Below, one piece after another: positions 1-14,713 of a stretch of DNA of 64,000 bases. The position numbers were made by a program, and so were the translations under genes. Each line of letters starts with the position of its first letter. Position 1 is the first letter of the stretch. Below the pieces are notes generated by a model. The model was not told where the DNA came from, searched no databases, and worked only from the letters and a program-made list of their open reading frames with translations. The stretch is from the NCBI GenBank assembly GCA_904063045.1, contig CAJFCJ010000011.1, positions 806,001 to 870,000 of the forward strand. Direction: 5' to 3'. The DNA is from Dimorphilus gyrociliatus. Lineage: Eukaryota; Annelida; Polychaeta; Dinophilidae.

Positions 1-30
1 TTTTTAGCTTACAGTTTTAATACTTCCTAG

Positions 31-2011
31 AAATCATACCAAGATCGATACTGACAACGGTATTTCAAGAACGACACTATCTTATGATAGCTATGGGAGA
101 CGGAACTTTATATTACTTTTTAATCAGTCCATTTGATGGTGAGCTTATACACTGTTTCTTACACCTTGACATTCCTAATAAGAATAACTCCTAGGCAATA
201 TTCACAATCGTAAAAAAGTGACTCTTGGAACGCAGCCTCTTCATATTCGTCATTTCACATGGAGGGGAATTACAAATGTCTTCGTTTGTTCTGATCGGCC
301 GACTGTTATATTTTCTTCAAATCAAAAGCTGGTTTTTTCAAATGTTAACTTAAGGACAGTCAGCTATATGTGTTCTATAAATTCAAAAAACTACAAGGAC
401 ACGTATGTACTATCAATTTGACATTGGAAATACAAAAATATTGTTTTTTGCAGATTATTGTTAGTCAGTAATGATGGTATATTATTTGGTGAAATTGATG
501 AAATGCAAAGACTTCACACTAGAACCTTTGAACTGAACGAAAGTCCGCGAAGAATAGCATATCAACCGGAGACTAAGACATTTGCTTTGTTAACCAGCAG
601 ACGAGACACGAGGGGAAAGGGCAGTAGACAGACAAACCATTTGCGAGAATCTGCTAGCACTGGTTGCTCAAGCGTTACAACAAGTGAAATATCACCTATT
701 ATTCTGAAAAATTTAAGAATACCTAATTTTAAGGAGGGTGATATTATGGAAATGTTTAATGTGCTTTTTTTAGATCAGTATACTTTTGAAGTCATTCATT
801 GTCACAAGTTTCAACCATACGAATATGCTTTGTCAGTTTGTACTGCAAGTCTGGGGAAAAGTAAGGAGACATATTTTGTTGTTGGGACAGCATTCGTTTT
901 ACCAGAAGAAACTGAACCTAAATATGGCCGTCTATTTGTTTTTAAGAATGAGCAGGGATCTATTAGACAAATATCAGATGTTGATGTACAAGGAGCTCCT
1001 TATTCGATGACTTCCTTTATGGATGATAAAATTGTTTGTACTATAAATGGAACAGTACGAGTTTATGAAATGGGAGCTGATAATTACTTAAATTTAGTTT
1101 GCTCCTATTTTAACAATATTGTGGGACTCTATTTAATAGTAGATAAAGAACGAATTTACATCGGAGATTTATTCAGAAGTGTCACTGCCATAGAGTATAA
1201 ACCCGAGACTGATGAGTTAAAAGGTTGTTTATAAATTTTAATTACAAATGTTAAAATTAATATATTTCATAGAAATTGCCCGCAATTATTCTCACCAATG
1301 GCTAACAACTTTCGCTGTTCCTGAAGCTGACACAGCGATTTGTGCAGATCATTGTTGTAATGTTTTTGCATGCACAAGAGAAGAACAAATGAATCAAGAT
1401 GGAGAACTAGATACAGAAATGAAAGATTGTGGGCTTTTTCACTTAGGGGATTCCATCAATGTTATCAAAAAAGGATCTCTTGTTAAACAAGACTTAATGG
1501 ATAGATCTATTGAACTTGGAGTAATGATGCTTTTCGGCACAATAAGTGGTGGAGTCGGTGTTGTTGTTCAAATACCAAAAAACTACTTCGGCCTCTTAAA
1601 AGAACTACAAGACAGAATAGTGAAAATTGTTGGTAGTGTCGGCAAAATAACTTACGATGGGTATTTTTTTACAACTTAATTAAATCTGCCTTTCACATTC
1701 AATATTATTGCTCAAAACAAAGCCTGCTTTATATCAATTTTTTTCAAAATTTTAGGTGGAGAAACTATAAAGATGATAGAGGAGAAAAGCCATCATATGG
1801 ATTTATTGATGGGGACATAATCGAATGCTTTCTAGATCTGCCTATTATCAATCAAGAAGAAATAGTGAAAAATTTAGAGGTAAGTTCTTCAAAAATATAC
1901 TAAAAATCGTCTTCACCTTTATAATTACAGTTGGAAGATAATGGAAGTAGACGTCCAATTGAACATCACGAAATGGTTGGATTAGTCGAAGAATTAAGTA
2001 GAATACATTAA
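31..2011 (+). CDS. DDB1: DNA damage-binding protein 1 (DDB1), C-terminal half, 5' end outside window
   Basis: This is the adaptor of CUL4-RING ubiquitin ligases; it holds DCAF/DDB2 substrate receptors in nucleotide-excision repair and general protein turnover. Exons read: 31-138, 195-402, 454-1223, 1273-1660, 1756-1879, 1931-2011, phase-consistent, about 559 residues of a protein usually near 1140. Diagnostic strings are [28 protein letters not shown] (propeller), then [20 protein letters not shown]-like and [11 protein letters not shown], ending in GFIDGDIIE and VEELSRIH, matching the BPC propeller and the C-terminal helical domain. The visible part is intact. A Ser/Thr-rich insert around 620-720 sits where vertebrate DDB1 also has a flexible loop. 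An AATAAA lies at 2093-2098. The NIFK-like gene begins only 148 bp after the stop. Very sure of identity. Confidence 0.96.
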
Positions 2012-2092
2012 ACTCTTATAGTCGAAAACCTTGTTCCATTTTGTCTTAAACTAAACTTGTATTTTTGTACCATAAGCTGATGCTTACTAAAA

Positions 2093-2098
2093 TAATAA
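2093..2098 (+). terminator. Poly(A) signal of DDB1
   Basis: AATAAA hexamer 82 bp after the DDB1 stop and 62 bp before the next start codon. Confidence 0.6.
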
Positions 2099-2159
2099 AA
2101 AATGCTACTGGCAGTAAACAGATGGCGACTCAGTACAAATTATTTTTCGTAAATTAAAT

Positions 2160-3014
2160 ATGGCGGCGCATATAGAGGATAAAGTTATCGATAAATCATT
2201 TTCTAAAGTATACAATCCTTTAAGCAAAGAGCTTAAAAAGGCGATTAACGTTCGCTTAGAGAAGGTGTCAGCTAAATTGGTTTGTCTCAGTGAATAAAGA
2301 TTGAGTAACTACAATATATATGTAATTTTCTATATTATCGCTAACAGCATCCAGAGGCACGTGGTTTTGTGTACATGAAAAGAGTTCCCAACTCTTTAAA
2401 AACACAACAGCTGAAGGAGTATTTCTTGAAATTTGGAGACGTTAAAAACATTAGGCTTTCAGGAAACAAAAAGGTGTAAAATGGTGGCATTTTGTCATGT
2501 GCTTAATCATTTATTCTCATTGCAGAAGAAAAATTTTTTGTCGGGAGTGGTGGAGTTTGAGAATCCAGCACTGGCTGTAGTTATTGGAAATCACTTAAAC
2601 CATTGTGAATCTTTTCTTTCTTATTTACAATGTAAGATTTTATTATAACATTTATGCAATTATGAAAAGTTTAGAGTATAATAGGTAACTATTTGGATGA
2701 AAGTATACTATATGATCAAGTTTACAAAGGAAACAACAAACATCTCAGACCACTTGAAACAGGAGGAAAGCCAAGAAAGAGCTGCTCAAGAAAAATTATT
2801 TATTTAGACTCAAAATTAAAACAAAAGTTGAGAATGATGGAAACTCTTGGTCTCTTTTTGAAATTTAATGCTCCAGTTAGTCTATCATTCTTTTTTTTAA
2901 TATTCTAATTAGAATTCTTTACAGATTCACAATGGTCTCAAATCAAAACGGAAAAGAAAAATCAATGAATCAGATGACCTATTAGACAATTGTTCAAAAA
3001 TTGCTAAGAAGTAA
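2160..3014 (+). CDS. NIFK: NIFK/Nop15-like nucleolar RRM protein
   Basis: A single-RRM nucleolar protein of the MKI67-FHA-interacting / yeast Nop15 family, which acts in pre-60S ribosome assembly. Exons: 2160-2279, 2348-2473, 2526-2604, 2685-2875, 2925-3014 (201 aa). The RRM runs over about residues 43-110: RGFVYMKRVPNSLKTQQLKE gives RNP2 and helix 1, FGDVKNIRLS strand 2, and SGVVEFENPALAV the RNP1 region. RNP1 is degenerate (SGVVEF for the usual GYAFVEF). It is followed by HCNYLDES, matching the NNYLF region of NIFK, then SKLKQKLRMMETL, matching the conserved TQKLRMEER segment, and a basic tail. It is shorter than human NIFK because the C-terminal Ki-67-binding region is absent. The start ATG lies in an ATGGCGGC context. 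AATAAA at 3028-3033. Family call is good; orthology is inferred. Confidence 0.75.
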
Positions 3015-3027
3015 AACATCACAGTTA

Positions 3028-3033
3028 AATAAA
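3028..3033 (+). terminator. Poly(A) signal of the NIFK-like gene
   Basis: AATAAA 14 bp after the stop codon; the convergent TMEM128 gene ends about 100 bp further on. Confidence 0.55.
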
Positions 3034-3131
3034 TTATTTTATTGGATATATTAAACTACTTCAAAAAATTGTTCGACTATTCTTTATATTGTGTTTAACG
3101 GAAAACTTCATCCAGTAAAATCAGTTCAATT

Positions 3132-3825
3132 TTAAAAGACTGGTAAATTCGCTACTATTACAACTACACCCATTAGAAGCGTAAATAGGATAGGGAATGT
3201 AAAAATGTGCCAGATTGGCCATAAACCAATAATCATACTGAAATTTAAATATATATATATATTACTAGGTAAACCGTTATTTAAGAGATTTATGGACAAA
3301 CCACAATGACCCAATTGTAGCACAAGCCGTTGCTGTCGGTATAGCGTATGGATGAAGCTTTTCCCATTGATCGGATGTTCTCTTTTGAATATATGTGACC
3401 CAGACTATCAGGAAAATTGCAATAGATATCATAACGCCAAATAAAAAGATTGCAATATTAAAATAAAATCTGTAAAACATTATATGAAATTTTTTATTCT
3501 TTGTATATATAAGACCTACCGGTCAACTTCAGGATTGTACAAGCAAGTTGAAGCAAAATCGGTTAAATAGAATACCAAAATTGAACAAACCAGCCATATT
3601 ATATTTGAAAAACTTAAAGATTTTTCCTTAGTCTTTTCCAAACCCTTATGGTCATCTTGCTCTGGAGCCACAATTCATTCAACTAATGAACATGGACATA
3701 TGGATACTAAATATTTTAGAAATACTACCATTGATTTTTGGCAGCAAGGGGGCAGTTAAAGTTTCAGCAATTTTAGTTTGAGCTCTGTTACGCAAGTCCT
3801 GGTCTTTAACTAGACAGTCAGCCAT
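3132..3825 (-). CDS. TMEM128: Transmembrane protein 128 (TMEM128)
   Basis: A small four-helix membrane protein of poorly known function. Exons in transcript order: 3825-3729, 3661-3520, 3469-3302, 3237-3132; summed length 513 nt gives 170 aa and all phases agree. Four hydrophobic segments are visible: IIWLVCSILVFYLTDF, IAIFLFGVMISIAIFLIVWV, IPTATACATIGSLCMIIG and FTFPILFTLLMGVVVIVA. The block HPYAIPTATA...LWPIWHIFTFPILFTLLMGVV aligns without gaps to the family's YPALIPITTA...[21 protein letters not shown] end (human sequence from memory). The third donor was placed at GTG|GTTTGT because it preserves this spacing; a longer reading of that exon hits a stop. The N terminus is soluble and ends in an acidic/basic stretch before helix 1. 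It shares its upstream region with polyamine oxidase. Confidence 0.85.
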
Positions 3826-4171
3826 TTTGATAAAAATCTAAAACGAAAGAATGTAAAACTAAAGTAATTCCATAGCTTTCACGGTGTCCACATTATGTTA
3901 TACCCTTCTTAAGCTTCTGAATATGTTTTCTATCTGAAGATTAGTTACAATAGCTTTTAAAGTATTTGAATAAGCTATAATATAGTTGTAAATTCAGTAA
4001 TTTTGTCTTTAATCATGATGTCACAAATCTTCTGGCTTAATAAATTTGATTAATAATTAATTTATTTAGATAATTATTTTATTTTATAACTAAAACTAAA
4101 TGCGCGATAGTATTTAATGTAGGCTTACCAAGGGTCAATTCAAGGTCACAGAGTGCTAATTGTCATTCAAA
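3826..4171. promoter_or_regulatory. Shared head-to-head promoter region, TMEM128 / polyamine oxidase
   Basis: 346 bp separate two divergent start codons. Both starts lie in the same 14-mer, TCAAAATGGCTGAC: minus strand at 3830-3817, plus strand at 4167-4180. The core AAAATGGC resembles a YY1-type site overlapping the initiator ATG. The region between is AT-rich with no other motif I can support. Confidence 0.5.
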
Positions 4172-6951
<2,780 letters not shown>

Positions 6952-7546
6952 CTTAAATAACTGACAATTTGTTTATATCCTCTGAACAAGCTGTGTCGAA
7001 AAATAATATCTAATAATAACTGTTAGTAGTAATTCTGTTTTCGAATACTCTTTTAAAAATAGGATTTAATTTATTTCCCCAGAGAGAAAGCCTGTGTGTT
7101 TCTGTTAACTTTCCCATTGTTTTCAAAATTAAAGTAGAATTTTAAATCTAGATAGTCAACTACTAACTATGTTAATGATGAAATTATACATACAAAATGT
7201 GTTCTGCGTGAGACGAAAAAATGCTGAAATTTCCCTTTAACATAATTTCTATATAACTTATTGCCTCATTTTATTGTATGTACTCATCACAATATATTTT
7301 ACGTTTTTAACTCAACTCCATAATAAAAGTATATATACAGTATATATTAATATTCAGTATTTGTATCTAGTCAACTATTAGCAATAGTTGAGGCTATTTT
7401 GCCGAATTTATTTTTTCAAGAAGCTTTATAGATTTCATATTTCTTTCAGCTTGTGCATATCAATTTAAAACACAACGTATACAGTATAAAGCAAAACTAT
7501 TATAAAAGGTTAATTTTAAGTTCACCCAGAAACTTTCATTTGGTGT
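6952..7546. other. Intergenic, convergent 3' ends of polyamine oxidase and UAP1
   Basis: AT-rich, no ORF or RNA gene recognised. A plus-strand AATAAA at 7322-7327 is the nearest clear poly(A) hexamer for the oxidase, 370 bp past its stop. Confidence 0.5.
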
Positions 7547-9511
7547 TTAAACCTTATTCATAACATCTCTTTGTCTTTCAGTAATTCCATACAATAGCAA
7601 AGGCGACTTGAATGTTTTGCCTTCAATGCTTTCTTTGAGGTCCTGTAAAGAAATAGATAATATTTTTATTATTTTAATATCAATTTACTATGTGATTTAC
7701 TTACCTCCCCAGAGTAGGACCTCAGAGGAGATATCTCACAGACAAAATCCTCTTCTTTTCTAAAAGGATATTAGCTGTCAATTAAAACAGATGTAACAAG
7801 TTAGCCTACTCTGTATTAGAAAAGCTTCCGCCAGCTTTCACAACATAACGTCTACAGAGATCAAGAAACATATTTTTGCAAGTAGTCGGAGTTGAATCTT
7901 TTGCTCCATCAGCATTTTTAAGTGGTGAAAATTCATCATCTCGAGATACTTCCCATACAACAAAGCGCCTAAATAATAAAGATGAATTAAAATGAACTCA
8001 AATCTTAATGGGGATTTTTTCCGGCTAACATGCCGGAATTTTTAAAAAAATTACTTTGCAAATTGAAAAACATCGAAGACATATTTCTCCATTTTTATAC
8101 CATTAGGCATAGTTGGTTTTTCCGTCTCTCCTTTTTTATTTAAAAACGGAATCTTCTTTTTTGCGACATGATGCAAAAGTTCTTGATTACCACTATAGTA
8201 TTTAGAGATATTTTATTTTTATCTATCTTATTCTAAAAAATACGCACCTACAAACTTTCATTAAAAAATCAAAATGAAAATAATGATTAGTGATATTACC
8301 AACTGAATACAACAAACTGCCATCACAACATCGCTTTTCTGCAGTTTCCGAAGTTATTTCAGTATATTCAACAACCTCAAAATGATCCTTAACTTTGCAG
8401 ATAACTCCAACAGCTTCTGCCGGATCTGTTTTTTCAACAAATTTTGCCCCACAGCAGGCACTTTGAGATAAGCAAAATCCGATGAACGCGGGATCGGCTA
8501 ATTTTACCAATATGTTGTCCACCCCGTAAACATGAACATGTTGAATACCGCGCGTCTTCATGTCTTCAAGAATCTAAAAAAAAGGTTGAATATACTGTAT
8601 AGTATATGATATCAAATAAAAAAATTTATTACATAGTTTGTCTTTAAAGCCTTGTACAATCCTCCATTGCCGTCAGGAGCTTTAGATATCTTAAAGGGAG
8701 ACTCTAAAATAATTTTACCCTCAAAACTAAAACAGGGTAGCATATGCTGCTCAAAGATGATTACATTTTCACTTTTTAAACCAAAATAGTTATTCATTTT
8801 CAGAAATTCCTCTGTGGACTCTTTTGTGTGTTCTGATGTCATAATATACCAAGTGACAGTAGCAGATGGAGAATTTGTATGTTGTTTTGCATTTTCCTGA
8901 ACTTTCAGAATTTTTTCAGCTTGAAGTTGATACAGAGTTTTGTGTGAGGGCAAACCAACATCATACATTCCCTTTGGATAGGGTACGCCGAGACGAGTTC
9001 CTTGACCACCAGCCAACAGGATAAGAGCAACTTTATTTTTTGAAATTTCTTCGTAACCTTATTTGAAATAACAACTAAGTATTATACATATTTTGTTGTG
9101 AATTTGCGCTTGATTTAAAAAGTTTTATTCTTAGTTGAATCTATTGATTGATTTTTTAAAATACGCAGTAAACATTCCTCCTACTCTTTAAAATTATTCA
9201 AGCTGGATCATTCGGGGGATAGTAAAACAAGTTTACAAAATACCTTTTAGAGTGAAGTTTGAAAGTTCATCAGGTGAACTCTTTATGGAAGATCCAATAA
9301 TTTCCTTTGGAAGAGGTTCAATGATCTTATCAAGCTTCGTTGTATTTTTCATTCCTTCAATACACTTTTTGAAAATAGAGTTTACTTCAAAAAAATCAAA
9401 CAATGAAAGATCTTTAAACAATAGTGCTTGCTCTTCCTCGTTTAGCTCATCTAATTTCTCAATCAAATGCGACTGATCTGTGCAGTGCACAACTTGTTTT
9501 ATTTTTTCCAT
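7547..9511 (-). CDS. UAP1: UDP-N-acetylglucosamine pyrophosphorylase (UAP1)
   Basis: Makes UDP-GlcNAc from GlcNAc-1-phosphate and UTP in the cytosol, feeding glycosylation, GPI anchors and chitin. Exons in transcript order: 9511-9244, 9057-8633, 8573-8248, 8192-8055, 7968-7810, 7759-7705, 7642-7547; 1467 nt, 488 aa, close to the usual 500-520. The uridyl-binding loop [20 protein letters not shown] lies at about residues 104-123. [10 protein letters not shown] and [20 protein letters not shown] are the sugar-site blocks, GNITNHYF and [10 protein letters not shown] follow, and [11 protein letters not shown] and [12 protein letters not shown] mark the C-terminal domain. All motif residues I know for the family are present. 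It is on the same strand as the downstream-lying convertase but has its own promoter space at 9512-10190. Confidence 0.96.
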
Positions 9512-10190
9512 TTTAGTGATTCAATCAAAGAATGAAAATGCACAACAAAATTTTTATTTCAGTACGTAATAAATCAATTTATTACAGTTGACGTTTGAAC
9601 AACCCAAATGTCTAGATTATAAATGTAATTGAAAATTGATTTTTAAGAATTTACTGAGAGATCAATGCTTCCAGAAATACGCAATAGAATTAGATGGAAT
9701 ATCTGTCGCTTAATGTGGGCGTAGACAATTATCTATTGTGTCTATAAATAGCTACTTGTTGAACCTATAACTGAAATGTTTTAATCTACAAGATAATTTG
9801 ATAAATGTGAGAAAAATGAAATAGTAAATCTGAAAGACGCTAATGGAAATTTATTTGCTAAGTGTAATAAAATTATAGTTTCTAGTTTTAATCAATATTT
9901 GAAATTATAATAAATGTGTTTAGAAAAAATTAAGCTAATTCCATTTGAAAAATAAATGATATTTAAATCGCCCCCTCTGTTGGCTGAAACGAGAAACAAT
10001 ATCTAGGTAAAAAAAGATACTTTCATACTCTTTACCTATTCATATTGATATGCTTTCAAACGAATGATACTATATACTGTGGGTGAAAATAATTTAAAAA
10101 TTTAAAATGGCATAAATCAATGCTCGGTTCGTTTATTAATTCATCTTAAACTTGAACATTTTAGAATAATGTTGAAAGCGGAAACTTAGA
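9512..10190. other. Intergenic: UAP1 upstream region and convertase 3' UTR
   Basis: About 680 bp, AT-rich, no coding potential. A minus-strand AATAAA (TTTATT on the plus strand, about 10132-10137) could end the convertase transcript, some 55 bp past its stop. Confidence 0.45.
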
Positions 10191-13100
10191 TTAGTCGTAG
10201 AGGTTATCCGTCTTGGAGTCACTATGATCGATATCATTTATATACTTTGATTTTTGTCTGAACCATTGAAAAAGTTTTTCGTCGAAATATTTATTGTTGA
10301 GAAAGTCTTCCCAGACGGAATATTTAGAAGGATGTTGTCTTTCTGCAGGACTTTCAAGATTTGCAGAAAATTTCTGACTATTCATTGAAGACTGTGTTGT
10401 CTCGTGATCCACCTAGAAAAGTATAAAAATAAAGGTAAAGTACAATAAAGTCTGGACACATATGACATGCTGAAGATATGCTGTATATAAAGAATAACTT
10501 TTTAGTATTTTAGACATAATGTTGATTAATAGAAGAAAGTGAGAGTAGTTGATATCACCAAAATAGCCTCACGAAAACTGCCGAAATTAATGAAACTGAC
10601 ATACCTGGTGATACGACATTTTTATAACTTTCTCTATCTTTTTTTAAAGACTGGTTAAAAATAAAAAAGATGATAAAAAATATTGACATTTTAAAATAAG
10701 TTGTTTGATCTTTATCATGAGATGCTAGCACTAGCAGTATTCGAGCAACATGTTTATATTTTAATAAGTTTACTCACTTTTTCTAAGTTGAGATAATGAT
10801 CAGTGTAGTATTTGGGGTAGTGCACTGTACCATAAAATTTAAAGCTAACGTCCGTTAATCGTCCATAATTATTCTTTCTTTCTCCAGAATCCCTTACAAT
10901 AAGAGTCCATTCACCGTTGGGATTTTCACCCCACGAATGCACACTCATGAAAGGCCAATATTTTAATCCATCACTTGAATTATCAGCTGGTCGTTTTGGT
11001 AGCAGGGTTGTATCTGTTTGAGTCGGAGATTTTAATATAATATGAAGATCTCCCCTTCGTGTATAAGACATGTTGACCATAATAACTACATGTTCAAGGA
11101 AGCGAATCTTACATGTTTCTACCTTGAATTTAATTTTTAATTCATCACCGCTTGTCAATATCTGTGGAAGTTGATGCCTGTTAGACAATTTTTCACAAAT
11201 TTCCTGAGGAGAAACGTTCTCCCAAGTGCTTTTGTCTGCAGCATTGACTAATCCAACCGCATTTAATAAACCAAAGCCGAAACGACTATTAACCCAAAAT
11301 CCGGCTCCATTTTTCTTCCAGCCTTCATTTTCTTGTAAAGGTTCTTTTCTAGATGTGAAAGCGACTAAGTGCTGAAGATCTCTCCAAGTTATTGTTGGGT
11401 TGGCTTGCAGAACTAGTGCGAATATTCCAGCTGCCATTGGAGCTGCGGCCGATGTTCCGGTATGTCTATTTGTACATTTATTATGAAGATCAGTGCTAAT
11501 AACCATTGCTTGATCCGGTCCACTCCCTGAGCAAAAGAATTATCTGACGTTTAGAATTATATAGTTCAAATAGCCAAGCTATTTAAACAGAGTCTTGACA
11601 TGGACGACCAAATTTGTATTAAATATAAGGTTATTATCTTAAACATTCTCACCTGATGAGTAGGCAGTTGTCATGGTACTTGGACATTTTTCAGAATACC
11701 ATGGAGTCGTTCTACTTTGTGTTGCGGAAGATACAGACAGTGTATATATAGAACTAGTATATCCATCGCAACTGCAACTGTCACCATACGCTCCTCCATT
11801 ACCCGAAGCCCAAACATATATAACACCAAGACCTCTTCTGCCATATTTGGCACCCTCTTCTAAAGCTTTACTCGTTAACCTGCTCGGACCTTCCATGGTT
11901 TTTCCATTATCTTTCGGTCCCCAGCTAGAAGAAAAGATATCAACATATTGGTTTTTAAAACTTAATGCTGCGGCCTCCAGTCCATCAGTTACTGTTCCAT
12001 CTAGCATACGAATTCCTCCTATTTTAGCATCGTATGCAACGCCAGTTCCACAAATTTTATTATCAGCCTCCATTGCAACTTCACCAGCGCATCTCGTTCC
12101 ATGACGATTCTCATCTGTTGGATCATATCTTGGGAAGGGATCAGGATCATTACCGTTTAAGTCAGTACTTGCTAATGGATCCTACAGATGTTAAAGGACT
12201 TATAATGATTTTCAGTAAAAAAATACCTTACATAGTTTTTTATCAAATCCGTATGATTATGTTCTAAGCCGTCATCCAATATGGCTACTCGAACATTTTT
12301 TCCAGTGAAGCCTTTGGCCCAACATGGAATAACTCCAAGATCTTCTTTTACAGTTTTTCCTGACTCAGCAAGAATATTATCATTACTGACGCCTAGGTCT
12401 CTTTTCTAAAATAAAAATAAGATGCTAATGAAGAGGCAGTAAAAAGAAAGAGAATCTTTTCAAGTTCGATTGATAGGGTAAGATTGAAGTTTATTCAGGA
12501 CTAAAGAAATTTTGACTGGGGTCAATTAATACGTACGAGATACCATTCATCACCAAAAAGTTTATCATTATAGTAGACATTCCGATAGGCTTTATCTGAA
12601 TCTCTTTTGCTGATAATAGAGCGCTTGACTCTACTAATGGCAACTTGTTGCTCCGCCCATTTTACCTGAAACGGAAGAGAGAACTCTAACAGCTGTTTTA
12701 TTAAATAATATAAAAATTATAGAAAAAAATCAATAGCTTTGTGGTTTTGTATGTAATTGTATAATTAAATGTTTATGGCACAATATGTTGCAAATGCAAA
12801 AAGAAAACTTTTTTGATTGGAAATTCATAGCGATTATAAATCAGATGAAATATTTTATAGTTTTACATTTTTTCTTTTAAACTGATGGCCACGGTACACT
12901 TATCATGGTTTACACTAAAAGAAATAGTCGTCATTTTATATTCATTAAATAATATTTTATTACTTTAAGTCCAATAGAGCTCAAGTTTGACGTTAAATTC
13001 ACTCTATCGTAAGGTAAGAAACTGTTGATTGCATTTTCGCCGCGGGAAGGGAGTTATATTGCAAACAACGCTTAAGCACGAATAGCAACGATAAGGACGG

Positions 13101-13818
13101 CGTTTTCATGCACTTATATAACTCACCCTAGGGTCATCGGCCAGCCTTTTAGTATGTTCATGTTCAGCAGCCCTTCTGGAACGATGCTCTCCTTGTTTGG
13201 AAAAAAGGTAATGATCTTCTAATCCACCTATCTGAAGTTGAATTTTTTTTTAAATAAGGTTTCAATAATGTTCGATTCAGAAAATTTCAATTGAACTTCT
13301 CTGAAAAATAATTTAAAGTGTATGAGCCTATTAGACACTATTATGTGTCTCTACTAACGGAAGTCATTAATTATATTTTTCATTAGAAAACTAATAAGAG
13401 CTCAACAAATACTCCCTGAGAGTTTCATGAAATGTTACCTACGTCCAGAGAGACGGCTTTTGACATTTTTCCTGTTCTCTGAATTACAGATGCTAAAAAT
13501 TATGAGTCAAGTATTACACATGATCACGATTCTGCTTGTTTCATTTTTAAATAATAATTTACAGAAAGAAGATAGCATAAATGCTAATTCTTCAATTCAG
13601 ATTTTACTTAAGTGAATTTATAATCTGTGACTATATGCTTCATTGTGATATATAAGGTTAAAACTTACTTGTCCGATGAATTCAAAATCAAAGAGCTCGG
13701 CAACTTCTCTGGCAACTTTTTCTCCCCCTTTAATTTCGGCAGCCCACTCATTAACGTAGTTGTCTAGTGATTCTACATTATACAAAACTAAATATAACCA
13801 TAATATCCTAACAATCAT
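10191..13818 (-). CDS. PCSK1: Proprotein convertase, PC1/PCSK1-like (neuroendocrine convertase 1)
   Basis: A kexin-type subtilisin that cleaves prohormones and neuropeptide precursors at dibasic sites in secretory granules. Exons: 13818-13669, 13231-13127, 12665-12537, 12405-12232, 12181-11653, 11526-10778, 10412-10191; 685 aa. A signal peptide ([18 protein letters not shown]) precedes the prodomain, which ends at SRVKR|S (about residue 100). The catalytic Asp is in [15 protein letters not shown] (~172), His in [10 protein letters not shown] (~213), the oxyanion Asn in VWASGNGG, and Ser in HTGTSAAAP. The P domain follows ([22 protein letters not shown]). [21 protein letters not shown] is PC1-like rather than furin- or PC2-like, and there is no Cys-rich or transmembrane region. 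The charged tail ([17 protein letters not shown]) could be an amphipathic granule-sorting helix; that is inference. Confidence 0.92.
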
Positions 13819-14713
13819 ATTCAGTTGCCAATTGCTGATGCGGCCTCATGCACAGCAATAACTTAATTTATTAGGCCTGACTTTACGCCACCTGGTGTTA
13901 ACGTTTATTAATAATGACCGCATAATAGCAGTTTATCGCCGGAAAGGCTAAAAATATTAATCTATTAATGGAGTAATAACAATGATTAGAATAAAAGTTT
14001 TTAGTTATATTTGAACCTAATCTCAACCTTTATAAACGCCTATAGACGATTATTTGTGTGAAAATTTTCATGCATACTTTATGAAACACTGATTAAAATG
14101 ATTAATGTTACTTTAATATTTTGAACTTTTAAGTGATTTTGACCGAAAAAACTCAAATGAAAAGAAATTCCTTTTAAGTGTATCCAGCATCATCTTTACA
14201 ATCATCAGCAATTAAGTCAACGAATGATAAATATGAATATCTTAACTAATATTTTAGATGTAGCAAATGTTACTGCTTTATCTCTATGAATAGCAGCCAT
14301 TGTAATGAATACAAAATATAAAGGTATTTTGGAATTGATGATTTTTAGAGTGGATATTCTCAATATTTACCTGTTTCAATTCCACAAGATATTAATTAAT
14401 GTGTCTTAAATATAATATGAGCATTTCAAATATTACTTTTGTGATAAACTCACGAAAAAAAATAAAACCCTTAATGCCATCTGCAGGAGAGAACATCAGC
14501 TGTTTATGGAATTATATAATCTTAAACATAATTCACAAGTATATTACTTAAATAAACCACTATTAAATTATATAATTTATCATCGAAAATTGTATTTAAA
14601 AAACTATATTGGTATAAGAAAGTTTTGATTATCTTAATAACATATTACTAGGGCTTGAATAGGTACCATCTTGTTCAGAAAAAGTGAGAAATATAAAAAA
14701 ATAATCAGATCTA
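13819..14713. other. Intergenic: convertase promoter side and FKBP 3' region
   Basis: Roughly 900 bp of AT-rich sequence. I see no ORF, tRNA or repeat here, and no plus-strand TTTATT close to the FKBP stop, so the FKBP KDEL isoform may use a variant poly(A) signal. Confidence 0.4.
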
